Positions 17,457 through 24,793 of a stretch of 64,000 nucleotides of DNA are shown in pieces. The DNA is from CAG-877 sp045125935. GTDB taxonomy: Bacteria > Bacillota_I > Bacilli_A > RF39 > UBA660. The position numbers and the translations under genes were made by a program. The notes under the pieces are model-generated. The model was not told the DNA's origin. It ran no database searches and saw only the letters and a list, made by a program, of their open reading frames with translations. The first letter of the stretch is position 1. Every line of letters starts with the position of its first letter. The stretch is taken from positions 62,001 through 126,000 of the forward strand of contig JBGVNW010000041.1 in NCBI GenBank assembly GCA_045125935.1, in the 5' to 3' direction.

Positions 17457-17861
17457 TTAGCATAATTCTATATACGTATCAGCAAGACATTTAACAGCAC
17501 CAACACATTTTAAGTCAATAGTAAAAAATTCATTAGTTCCTACAAAGTTATTTTCATCATTTAAGTAAAGTATTCTAAAAGTAGCACAACAATCATCTAA
17601 TGATTCAATTCTAAATACTTCTGATTCTCTAGTTACACCATTAATTGTATAAGGAAAACGCCAAGGATTTCCAGTACAACAATTAAATAACATTAATGGT
17701 CTAGTATTATAGCAAACACTTGTACATACAGGTCCTAAATAAGGTTTATCACATCCAGTAGATTGACAACCATTATCAAAATCTTGTTTTTGTAACATTA
17801 ATATTCGTCTTAATAATTCACTTAAACATCCACAATCTCTTTCATTATTTTCATCACACAT
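17457..17861 (-). CDS. CotY/CotZ-family spore coat or crust protein, copy 1
   Basis: 134 residues with 16 cysteines. Matches the CotY/CotZ/ExsY pattern: a Cys-rich N-terminus with CGCLSELLRRIL, a GCDKPYLGP motif, then CYNTRPLMLFNC, a CCATFRIL strand and a final DLKCVGAVKCL. In Bacillus these proteins self-assemble by disulphides into the spore crust or exosporium basal layer. It is encoded 15 bases after the second copy in one operon. RBS AAAGGAGGT precedes the ATG. Confidence 0.85.
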   Translation of the reverse strand: MCDENNERDCGCLSELLRRILMLQKQDFDNGCQSTGCDKPYLGPVCTSVCYNTRPLMLFNCCTGNPWRFPYTINGVTRESEVFRIESLDDCCATFRILYLNDENNFVGTNEFFTIDLKCVGAVKCLADTYIELC

Positions 17862-17876
17862 AATAAAACCTCCTTT

Positions 17877-18257
17877 CTATAAGTTTTCAACTACTGTATC
17901 AACTACACATTTAATAGCACAAATACAACCTAAATTAACTGTTATAAAACTATTAGTAGAAATATAATCATCACCATCAACAGCAAGTACTCTTAAAGTT
18001 ACACAATCATCAAATACTTTTTCAACTCTAAAAAAAGAACTACTTATCATATTTCCATTATCAATATAATTACTACTTAGTAGAGTACCATTCTTAGTAT
18101 ATAAAGTAATAACCCTAGTATTATAACAAATTTGATTAATAGTAGGTCCTAAGTAAGGTTTAGTACAACCATCTTCTAAGCAATGTGTATTTACTGAATT
18201 TTCTTGTAATAAATGAATTAATCTAAGTAAATTCCTAATACAATGATTAGTCCTCAT
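17877..18257 (-). CDS. CotY/CotZ-family spore coat or crust protein, copy 2
   Basis: 126 residues from the ATG at 18257, which follows GAGGTGGAG; a longer open frame upstream has no RBS. Same blocks as copy 1: GCTKPYLGP, CYNTRVITLY, a DDCVTLRVL strand and NLGCICAIKCV. It has nine cysteines against 16 in copy 1, so the two may be a heteromeric pair like CotY and CotZ. First gene of the two-gene operon. Confidence 0.85.
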   Translation of the reverse strand: MRTNHCIRNLLRLIHLLQENSVNTHCLEDGCTKPYLGPTINQICYNTRVITLYTKNGTLLSSNYIDNGNMISSSFFRVEKVFDDCVTLRVLAVDGDDYISTNSFITVNLGCICAIKCVVDTVVENL

Positions 18258-18407
18258 AGTCTCCACCTCTTTATCTATTTCTAATATAAAGTATTCAAAA
18301 CGTATTATTTTGTGTTTATAAATACCTATATAATTATATGTTTTATCACTAGAAATTAATCTCTTTATTTTTATCATTTTCTGTTATATAATTATAGTGG
18401 TGATAGA

Positions 18408-18722
18408 ATGGAATATATAGAATATTTAATTATAGGAATAGTATTAGTAATTATCTTACTAGCAGTCTTAAAGGCTAATAAGAAGGATGCTAATCTAGAT
18501 TTTAATAAATTAGTGGAATTGTTAGGTGGTAAGGAAAATATTATTTCTACTGAGACTAATTTATCAAGATTTAAAGTAACATTGAAAGATGTTAGTAAAG
18601 CTAATAAAGAGGGAATTCAAAAATTAGGAGCAAAGGGAATTGTTGAAATAGATAATCAGTTAAAGATAATTCTTGGTCCTGAATCAAAACAATTAAAAAA
18701 ATATATCGATGAGATAAAATAA
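18408..18722 (+). CDS. Membrane-anchored PTS EIIB-like protein lacking the phosphorylated cysteine
   Basis: 104 residues: one N-terminal membrane span (6-22) and a glucose-type EIIB domain (about 30-104) with LVELLGGKENI, an LGAKGIVEIDNQLKIILGP end and a VTLKD strand. Active EIIB has a CxTRLR motif holding the phosphocysteine; here the same place reads NLSRFK, so the cysteine is lost. It is therefore unlikely to carry phosphate and may be a sensor or scaffold. Start follows AGTGGTGATAGA. A terminator follows. Confidence 0.75.
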   Translation: MEYIEYLIIGIVLVIILLAVLKANKKDANLDFNKLVELLGGKENIISTETNLSRFKVTLKDVSKANKEGIQKLGAKGIVEIDNQLKIILGPESKQLKKYIDEIK

Positions 18723-18736
18723 TTAAAATGAAAGTT

Positions 18737-18770
18737 AAAGTAAGTACTTGAAAAGGTATTTACTTTTTTC
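18737..18770 (+). terminator. Intrinsic terminator
   Basis: Stem AAAGTAAGTAC/GTATTTACTTT with a T-rich tail after the EIIB-like gene. Confidence 0.75.
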
Positions 18771-18823
18771 TTTAGCATAAATTTATCTTTAAATAAATAT
18801 ACTTATACTGGTAGGTGATCTAT

Positions 18824-20164
18824 ATTAATAAATATAAATATATACTTATTGCTTCTATATTTATAGTGGCACTATCTTTATTTTTGTTTCCTAAAGAGGA
18901 AGAAAAAGTAGAGACTAGTATTCTTAATGCTACTGTTATAAGTAGTAAAGTAAATAAGTTAACAGTTCGTGATGATAATAATTTAATTTATACATTCGAT
19001 GTAGAAAATAATTTATATGAAGCAGGAGAAAATTTAATTATTGAGTATACTGGATTATTAGATGAAAATCTAAACTTAGTAAATATTACGCCTGTTTCAC
19101 AAGATGAAGAAGAAATAGCTATTAGAACTAGTGATAGTATGTTTAATAATTTTAAAACTCTAGCTGAAAATAAGGTGAATGAAATGACTTTAGATGAGAA
19201 AATTGGTCAAATTCTTTTAGTTAGATATGAAAGTGATAAAGCCAAAGAGGCTATAAATACCTATAAGGTAGGAGGATTTGTTTTCTTTGAAAAGGATTTT
19301 AAGGATAAAACTACAAAAGAAGTTCAAGATATGATGACCTCTCTTCAAGCTATGGCTAAAATTCCGCTATTAACAGCCGTAGATGAAGAAGGTGGCGATG
19401 TAGTACGTGTAAGTAGTAATAAGAATTTAATTGAAAGTGAATTTTTATCGCCAAGAGAATTATATCTTGAGGGTGGTTTTGACTTAATAAGTGAAGATAC
19501 TAAGAAAAAAAGTAATTTATTAGAAAATTTAGGTCTAAATGTCAACTTAGCACCTGTAGTAGATGTTTCAACTAACTCAACAGATTATATGTATGATAGA
19601 ACATTAGGAGAGGGAAGCGAATTAACTTCAACATATTCTAAAACGGTAATAGAGGCAAGTAAGGCGAATGATTCAGTATCTTATGTTATGAAACACTTTC
19701 CTGGATATGGTAACAATGAAGATACTCATGATGGTCAAGTGATTGATAGTAGAACTTTAGAAGAAATTAAACAAAATGATTTACCACCATTTGAAGCTGG
19801 TATTGCTAGTGGTGCAGAGGCAATCCTTGTAAGTCATAATATAGTCCAAAGTATTGATCAAAATAATCCAGCATCTCTTTCTGCGAGTGTACATAATCTA
19901 TTAAGAGGCGATCTTGGTTTCACTGGTGTAATAATTACAGATGATTTAGCAATGGCTGCGGTTGCAAATATAGAGGATGTTACTGTAAAAGCTCTTCTTG
20001 CTGGCAACGATATCATTATAACAACAGATTATGAACAAGGCTTCAATGATATAAAACAAGCTGTAGAAGATGGAACAATAAGTGAAAGTTTAATTGACGA
20101 AATAGCGCATAAAATCATTTCTTGGAAGTACTATAAGGGACTAATGTATGATAAACAAAAATAA
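18824..20164 (+). CDS. Glycoside hydrolase family 3 protein (NagZ-like), membrane-anchored, probable ATT start
   Basis: GH3 hydrolase, probably a beta-N-acetylhexosaminidase acting on wall muropeptides. An N-terminal signal anchor (KYILIASIFIVALSLFLF) precedes a small beta region. The TIM barrel starts with MTLDEKIGQILLVRY and holds KHFPGYGNNEDTHDG, the NagZ-type loop with the Asp/His pair, and IITDDLAM with the nucleophile Asp. Start choice: the GTG at 18815 lies inside the Shine-Dalgarno TAGGTGA, while the ATT at 18824 is five bases past it and gives a normal signal anchor. I therefore prefer ATT. A terminator follows. Confidence 0.88.
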   Translation: MNKYKYILIASIFIVALSLFLFPKEEEKVETSILNATVISSKVNKLTVRDDNNLIYTFDVENNLYEAGENLIIEYTGLLDENLNLVNITPVSQDEEEIAIRTSDSMFNNFKTLAENKVNEMTLDEKIGQILLVRYESDKAKEAINTYKVGGFVFFEKDFKDKTTKEVQDMMTSLQAMAKIPLLTAVDEEGGDVVRVSSNKNLIESEFLSPRELYLEGGFDLISEDTKKKSNLLENLGLNVNLAPVVDVSTNSTDYMYDRTLGEGSELTSTYSKTVIEASKANDSVSYVMKHFPGYGNNEDTHDGQVIDSRTLEEIKQNDLPPFEAGIASGAEAILVSHNIVQSIDQNNPASLSASVHNLLRGDLGFTGVIITDDLAMAAVANIEDVTVKALLAGNDIIITTDYEQGFNDIKQAVEDGTISESLIDEIAHKIISWKYYKGLMYDKQK

Positions 20165-20176
20165 TTTTTTAAACAT

Positions 20177-20203
20177 AAAATGACAAATTTTGTCATTTTT
20201 CCA
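20177..20203 (+). terminator. Intrinsic terminator
   Basis: AAAATGACAAA/TTTGTCATTTT, a near-perfect palindrome with a T-run, after the GH3 gene. Confidence 0.85.
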
Positions 20204-20258
20204 TATTTCGACAAATTTCGACCTAATAATTATGTATCATCAAGATGAGGTGCATATT

Positions 20259-21494
20259 ATGTCTATAATTGAAAACGTAGTCTTATTAAGTATCTTTTTA
20301 ACATTCCCTTTAACTGTTTATTTAATCTATGTAGCCTATATGAACAATATGGATTTAAAGGAAAAAAATCTTTTCCTAGATTTTGCTTTACTTTCCTCAA
20401 TATTTTTAATGACTAAATACATAGATGATAAATCTATTCATACAATCCTTTTTTATAACATTCCCTTACTTATAGCCTTCTTAAGAAAAAAGAAAACAAC
20501 AGCCCTAATCATCTCTCTAATAATAGTTCATTTTACTAATAAATATACTACAATTCCAGAAATAATAACTGTCTTAGAGTATACTATTTACTATATTGGT
20601 TATCTATTTATATCAAAAACAAAAAATAGAGAAACAAATATAATAAATACGTTAATCAGTATAAAATCCTTTTTAATTGCCTTTTTAATATTTATTTTAT
20701 TAAATCCTAATGGAACACTTCTCGTAAATTCAGCTTATATCATCACAACTTTAAGTACTTTTATAATCTTTACCTATATCAGTCTTTCTCTTTTTAAGAA
20801 AGGAGAAGAAATAATTGATTTAAATAATATTTTAAAAGAAACCAAAAAACAACAGTATTTATATGAGTCTTTATCAAAATTAACCCATGAATTAAAAAAT
20901 CCCATTACTGTCTGCAAAGGTTACTTAGAAATAATTGATCGAAGGGGATATTCGAAAGTAGAGGAGTATCTTCCTATTATTTCTGGTGAAATAGATCGAG
21001 CTTTATGTGTCATTAATGACTTTTCAACTTTAGGAAAGCTAACTACTTTAAATAAAGAAGAATTAGATTTAGAACTTTTATTAACAGAAATAATTGGTAC
21101 ATTAAATCCAATATTTAAAAAGGAAAGAGCGACAATAATTCTTAATTTATCTGATGAAATATATATTTATGCTGATTATAATCGTTTAAAGCAAGTTTTT
21201 GTAAATATTTTAAAGAATGCTCTTGAAGCAAAGAAGGAAACAATTCCTTTGGAAGTTTTAATTAATGTAAAAAAATATAAGCATATAATTAAAATAAATA
21301 TTACAGATAATGGTATTGGTATGGATAAAGAAACTTTAGAAAATATGAATAAAATATTTTATACAACAAAAGCTAATGGTAATGGACTGGGCGTAGTTTT
21401 ATCTACTGAAATAATTGAAATGCATAAAGGTACAATTAAATATTTATCTACAAAAGATATTGGTACATCTGTATCTATAACATTACCAATATAG
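20259..21494 (+). CDS. Orphan membrane histidine kinase, sporulation-kinase type
   Basis: 411 residues. Five to six membrane spans (about 5-180) are followed directly by a HisKA domain with the H-box LTHELKNPITVCKGYLEII (about 215-233). The HATPase domain shows the N-box NILKNALEAKKE, the G1 box DNGIGM and a G2 box GNGLGV. The H-box form (HELKNP) and lack of a linked response regulator resemble KinB-like sporulation kinases that feed Spo0F/Spo0A; this is inference. Start at 20259 chosen for its GAGGTG; an upstream ATG in frame has no RBS. Confidence 0.85.
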   Translation: MSIIENVVLLSIFLTFPLTVYLIYVAYMNNMDLKEKNLFLDFALLSSIFLMTKYIDDKSIHTILFYNIPLLIAFLRKKKTTALIISLIIVHFTNKYTTIPEIITVLEYTIYYIGYLFISKTKNRETNIINTLISIKSFLIAFLIFILLNPNGTLLVNSAYIITTLSTFIIFTYISLSLFKKGEEIIDLNNILKETKKQQYLYESLSKLTHELKNPITVCKGYLEIIDRRGYSKVEEYLPIISGEIDRALCVINDFSTLGKLTTLNKEELDLELLLTEIIGTLNPIFKKERATIILNLSDEIYIYADYNRLKQVFVNILKNALEAKKETIPLEVLINVKKYKHIIKINITDNGIGMDKETLENMNKIFYTTKANGNGLGVVLSTEIIEMHKGTIKYLSTKDIGTSVSITLPI

Positions 21495-21640
21495 TAAGGA
21501 ACAAAGTTTTAATATTTAACTATCTAAGTAGTATTTTATCTTAATAGTAATTACAATTATATTTATCATTAGCAATTACTGTGCTTCTTCCTACAAATTT
21601 TAAAGAAAAATTCTTATAAATAAAAAAAGTCTTTCGACTT

Positions 21641-21982
21641 TTAATAAAAATTATTATTATTACCAAAATTAGAAAAACTATTTGGAGAAGTTGCTTGAGT
21701 TGAATAAGTGCCTTGTGTTGAATATGGTGTTTGTGTTGAGTAGATTGGTTGACTATAAGGAACTTGATAAACAGGCATTGGCATTGGGTAGAATCCTCCA
21801 CCACCACAACATTGATTATTCATTTGGTTGTTATTAGCGATTCCATAACCTAATGCTGTACCAGCAAGACCTCCTACAAGAAAAGGTGCCAAAAAAAATC
21901 TTTCACCATCTTGTGAATAACTAACAGAATTTCTGTACATAGTATTACTATTATTTGGTATAATATAATTGTGAGGGTACAT
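21641..21982 (-). CDS. Gln/Tyr/Asn-rich small protein, possible spore coat component
   Basis: 113 residues from the ATG at 21982 (RBS GGAGTGAGA). It starts YPHNYIIPN and has one glycine-rich hydrophobic segment (FLAPFLVGGLAGTALGYGIA). Then comes a CCGGGGFYP turn and a low-complexity tail with repeated YSTQ units and an FGNNNNFY end. Proteins of this composition are common among Bacillus coat proteins, but no family is recognised. Divergent from the aminopeptidase gene across 52 bases. Confidence 0.6.
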   Translation of the reverse strand: MYPHNYIIPNNSNTMYRNSVSYSQDGERFFLAPFLVGGLAGTALGYGIANNNQMNNQCCGGGGFYPMPMPVYQVPYSQPIYSTQTPYSTQGTYSTQATSPNSFSNFGNNNNFY

Positions 21983-22034
21983 ATATCTCACTCCTTTACA
22001 GTATCTTATGTAATTAGAAAGAATAGGTGATAAT

Positions 22035-23144
22035 ATGAATACTGAAAAATTAAATAATTTGGCCAAAACAATAGTAAATTATTCGCTTCATTTAAAAGAA
22101 AATAGTAAAGTATTAGTTAGCTTTACTCCTGAAGCATCTCCACTAGTAGAAGAGTTAGTAAAAGAAGCTCAAGCAGTAAAAGCTATTATGATTTTAGACA
22201 TGTATAGTCCTAAATTAAATAGTTTATTAGCAGAAAAAAATACTGATGAAAGAATTGACTTAATTAAAGAAATAAGAGAGTTTGAAGTTGCTAATTACGA
22301 TGCATTTATTTCAATAAGATATACATATAATGATTATGAAACTAAGAATGTTCCTAAAGAGATGCGTATTAAATTAGGTTTAGCAACACAAGCAGCTGAT
22401 GACATTAGAATCAATCAAAGAGACTGGGTACTATTGAATTATCCATCTCCACAAGATGCTTTTAAAGCTAAAATGACCACAACAGAATTTAATGAATTTG
22501 CTTTAGATGTAATGACTGTTGATTATGCTAAAATGTCTGCAGATATCAAGCCTCTAAAGGATTTGATGGAGAAAACAGATAAAGTAAGAATCATCTCCCC
22601 TGGTACAGACTTAACTTTCTCAATTAAAGGACTACCAGCAGTACCTTGTACCGGAGATAAAAATATTCCTGATGGAGAACTTTACTCTGCCCCAGTAAAG
22701 GATAGTGTAAATGGAACTATTACTTATAATACTCCATGTCCATATAATGGAAATGTTTTCCACCATGTTTCATTGACTTTTGAAAATGGTAAGATAATAA
22801 AGGCAACATGTGATGAAGATGATGATAAATTAAATGAAATATTTGATACAGATGAAGGTGCTAGATATGTTGGAGAGTTTTCTTTAGGATTCAATCCTAA
22901 AATTTTATATCCAATGGGCGATATCTTATATGATGAGAAAATTTTAGGAAGTCTACATTTTACACCAGGAAGATGTTATGCAGATTGTGACAATGGTAAT
23001 AGATCAAGTATTCACTGGGACATGGTTCTAATCCAAAGAGAAGACTTTGGTGGAGGAGAAATCTATTTTGATGATGTCCTAATTCGTAAAGATGGTAAAT
23101 TCGTTATAGATGAATTAAAAGTATTAAACTACGAACAAAAATAA
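22035..23144 (+). CDS. M29-family metallo-aminopeptidase (AmpS/PepS type)
   Basis: 369 residues, cytoplasmic. Matches the M29 family: an N-terminal domain with YSLHLKENSKVLVSFTPEASPL, a central DLTFSIKG strand, and a C-terminal half with the metal-site motifs GARYVGEFSLGFNP (Glu ligand), LGSLHFTPGR (His ligand) and SIHWDMV (His/Asp ligands). It trims N-terminal residues from peptides with Co or Zn. The length is slightly short (usual about 400-415). RBS AGGTGATA before the ATG; a terminator follows. Confidence 0.9.
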   Translation: MNTEKLNNLAKTIVNYSLHLKENSKVLVSFTPEASPLVEELVKEAQAVKAIMILDMYSPKLNSLLAEKNTDERIDLIKEIREFEVANYDAFISIRYTYNDYETKNVPKEMRIKLGLATQAADDIRINQRDWVLLNYPSPQDAFKAKMTTTEFNEFALDVMTVDYAKMSADIKPLKDLMEKTDKVRIISPGTDLTFSIKGLPAVPCTGDKNIPDGELYSAPVKDSVNGTITYNTPCPYNGNVFHHVSLTFENGKIIKATCDEDDDKLNEIFDTDEGARYVGEFSLGFNPKILYPMGDILYDEKILGSLHFTPGRCYADCDNGNRSSIHWDMVLIQREDFGGGEIYFDDVLIRKDGKFVIDELKVLNYEQK

Positions 23145-23170
23145 GTCTAACAATGTTAGACTTTTTCTTT
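23144..23170 (+). terminator. Intrinsic terminator
   Basis: Stem AGTCTAACA/TGTTAGACT followed by a T-run, after the aminopeptidase gene. Confidence 0.85.
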
Positions 23171-23204
23171 TGAAATTAAAGATATATTATAAAAAAATTG
23201 TATT

Positions 23205-23452
23205 ATATATATAGGAACATTTAATAGTTAGGTGGAACCAAACTTCAAGAGAAGGGAGGTGATTATATGAATAAAAAAGATACTCTTATCTTTTTTCAAA
23301 TAATAATTATCTACCTTTTAATATTATTACTATTTATAGTCTTAATATAAAAGAAAAGCCTAACTAAAATTTCTTTTAGTTAGGTAACCAATCATGGCAA
23401 CACCTAACCAAGAAATATTAAGTGTTCCTATTTTATTTTATGAAGTTTCCTT
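23205..23452 (+). repeat. Tandem module copy 1: candidate type I toxin-antitoxin unit
   Basis: About 250 bases, repeated 322 bases downstream. It holds a 27-residue hydrophobic ORF, a 5' box AGGAACATTTAATA-GTTAGGTG (23213-23234) that is complementary to 3' boxes CACCTAAC (23401-23408) and TATTAAGTGTTCCT (23416-23429), and a local hairpin CCTAACTAAAA/TTTTAGTTAGG (23359-23384). The 5' and 3' ends of a sense transcript could thus pair over about 22 bp. Confidence 0.8.
23267..23350 (+). CDS. 27-residue hydrophobic peptide, candidate type I toxin, copy 1
   Basis: MNKKD followed by an unbroken hydrophobic helix to the C-terminus (residues 6-27), as in small membrane toxins of type I systems. Very strong RBS GGGAGGTGA seven bases from the ATG. 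Copy 2 encodes the identical peptide with two changes at third codon positions, a sign of selection on the protein. Toxicity is inferred from size, hydrophobicity and the antisense arrangement, not proven. Confidence 0.75.
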   Translation: MNKKDTLIFFQIIIIYLLILLLFIVLI

Positions 23453-23457
23453 CATCT
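23340..23457 (-). ncRNA. Candidate antisense RNA antitoxin, copy 1
   Basis: On the minus strand, TTGATA (23487-23492) and TACTAT (23464-23469) with a 17-base spacer form a promoter reading toward the toxin gene. The hairpin at 23359-23384 followed on this strand by CTTTTCTTTTAT makes a terminator close to the toxin stop codon. The roughly 115-base RNA would overlap the whole 3' untranslated region of the toxin mRNA. Confidence 0.6.
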
Positions 23458-23524
23458 AAGTACATAGTATCATAACTTTTTAATAATATCAATTATATTA
23501 AGGGAAAAACATAAATTATGCGTA

Positions 23525-23776
23525 TCATATATATGGGAACATTTAATAGTTAGGTGGAACCAAACTTCAAGAGAAGGGAGGTGATTATATGAATAAAAAA
23601 GATACACTTATCTTTTTTCAAATAATAATTATCTACCTTTTAATATTATTACTATTCATAGTCTTAATATAAAAGAAAAGCCTAACTAAAATTTTATTCT
23701 AGTTAGGCAACCACCAAAGGTAACACCTAACAGGAAAAAATTAAGTGTTCCTATTTTTATTTTATGCAAGTTTCCT
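23525..23776 (+). repeat. Tandem module copy 2: candidate type I toxin-antitoxin unit
   Basis: Second copy of the module. The 5' box GGGAACATTTAATA-GTTAGGTG (23535-23556), 3' boxes CACCTAAC (23724-23731) and TTAAGTGTTCCT (23741-23752), and the hairpin CCTAACTA/TAGTTAGG (23681-23707) are all kept. Spacer and loop bases have changed. Conservation is concentrated in the ORF and the pairing segments. Confidence 0.8.
23589..23672 (+). CDS. 27-residue hydrophobic peptide, candidate type I toxin, copy 2
   Basis: Identical peptide to copy 1 with the same RBS. The two nucleotide differences (ACT/ACA and TTT/TTC) are silent. The short length keeps it out of most gene calls. Confidence 0.75.
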   Translation: MNKKDTLIFFQIIIIYLLILLLFIVLI

Positions 23777-23780
23777 TGAC
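23670..23780 (-). ncRNA. Candidate antisense RNA antitoxin, copy 2
   Basis: Minus-strand promoter TTGACA (23810-23815), 17-base spacer, TATGAT (23787-23792), stronger than that of copy 1. The RNA would run left and end at the hairpin 23681-23707 followed by a CTTTTCTTTTAT tail. Confidence 0.6.
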
Positions 23781-23822
23781 AAATTCATCATATCACAACA
23801 TAAATATCTTGTCAAAATAAAA

Positions 23823-23873
23823 TACCGTTATCGGAACAAAAATATTGACTTTTAGTACCGTCTACGGTATAAT
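23823..23873 (+). promoter_or_regulatory. Promoter with two palindromic operators before the HTH/Fic-kinase operon
   Basis: TTGACT (23845-23850), 17-base spacer, TATAAT (23868-23873). The palindrome TACCGTCTACGGTA (23856-23869) fills the spacer and runs into the -10 box. A related site TACCGTTATCGGAA (23823-23836) lies just upstream of the -35 box. A protein bound here would block RNA polymerase. The first operon gene encodes an HTH protein, so autoregulation is likely. Confidence 0.75.
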
Positions 23874-23893
23874 AAGCAGCCAGAGGTGGTACT

Positions 23894-24793
23894 ATGGACT
23901 TTATGACTACAAAAGAGGCTACAGAAAAGTGGAAAATAAGTGAAAGACGTATTAGAAAATTATTAAAAGACGGAAGAATTATCGGAGCAATTAAAGTTGG
24001 AAATAGTTGGAGCATCCCAACAAATGCCACTAAGCCTATTGATAAACGTAGTATCAAATATGAAGATAAAAAAATAATTATAAATCTTAGTCAAATATTT
24101 TTTGCTAAAGTAGATAATTTAAAAGACCAAATTAAGAAAAACGCAAAATATGCTGATGAACAATTTCTAATTGAGTGGATTTACAATGATAGCAAATTAG
24201 AAAGAAATACATTAACAAAAGATGAAATAAAAATAGTCATAAATAATATTACCGTAGGTGGAAAATCAATAGAAGAGCACCTTGAAATAATTAATTATAA
24301 AAATGCTATTAAATACTTAATTAATTCTGTTGATAAAAACATTAAAATAACTGAAAATGAGATAAAAACCATTCATCACATAGTAAGTCAAAATATTGAT
24401 AATGAAAATACAAATACATATAGAACAGAACAAGAAAATAACGATATAGATCCTACATTAATTCCAGAAATAATGTTAAAGTTAATTTCTAATTATAATG
24501 AGAAAACATCACATGTCATAATAAAAGCTGTTATCTTACATAGTGAATTAATTAAGCTCTCACCATTTAAGGATAATAACTTAAAGACCGCTTTACTTTT
24601 AATGAACTTAATTTTTATGAATAATGGCTACCAACCAATAATTATAAAAGAAGAGTATAAATCAAATTATTTATCACAACTAAAAAATTCTCAAATAACA
24701 GGCGATTATACTAAGTTGATAAAATTAATTTTAAAAATAGAAGAACAGTGCTTAGAAGATGAGATAAACAAAATGGAGGTTGGTGATAAATAA
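23894..24793 (+). CDS. HTH domain fused to a catalytically degenerate Fic domain, probable operon regulator
   Basis: 299 residues. Residues 4-45 form an excisionase/MerR-like helix-turn-helix with wing (TTKEATEKWKISERRIRKLL, then a GNSWSIP end). Residues 130-290 follow the Fic fold, including a TYRTE segment and the active-site region LSPFKDNNLKTALLLMN. Normal Fic reads HPFxxGNGRxxR; here His is Ser, both Gly are lost and both Arg are replaced (Lys, Leu), so AMPylation is not expected. Its stop overlaps the start of the first kinase-like gene (TAATG). It is probably a DNA-binding sensor that controls the nine genes after it through the operators at its promoter. Confidence 0.8.
   Translation: MDFMTTKEATEKWKISERRIRKLLKDGRIIGAIKVGNSWSIPTNATKPIDKRSIKYEDKKIIINLSQIFFAKVDNLKDQIKKNAKYADEQFLIEWIYNDSKLERNTLTKDEIKIVINNITVGGKSIEEHLEIINYKNAIKYLINSVDKNIKITENEIKTIHHIVSQNIDNENTNTYRTEQENNDIDPTLIPEIMLKLISNYNEKTSHVIIKAVILHSELIKLSPFKDNNLKTALLLMNLIFMNNGYQPIIIKEEYKSNYLSQLKNSQITGDYTKLIKLILKIEEQCLEDEINKMEVGDK

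Noticed and set aside
23205..23776. CRISPR array or insertion sequence explaining the repeated block
   Set aside because: Only two units of about 250 bases, each with an ORF, and no terminal inverted repeats, transposase or short spaced repeats.
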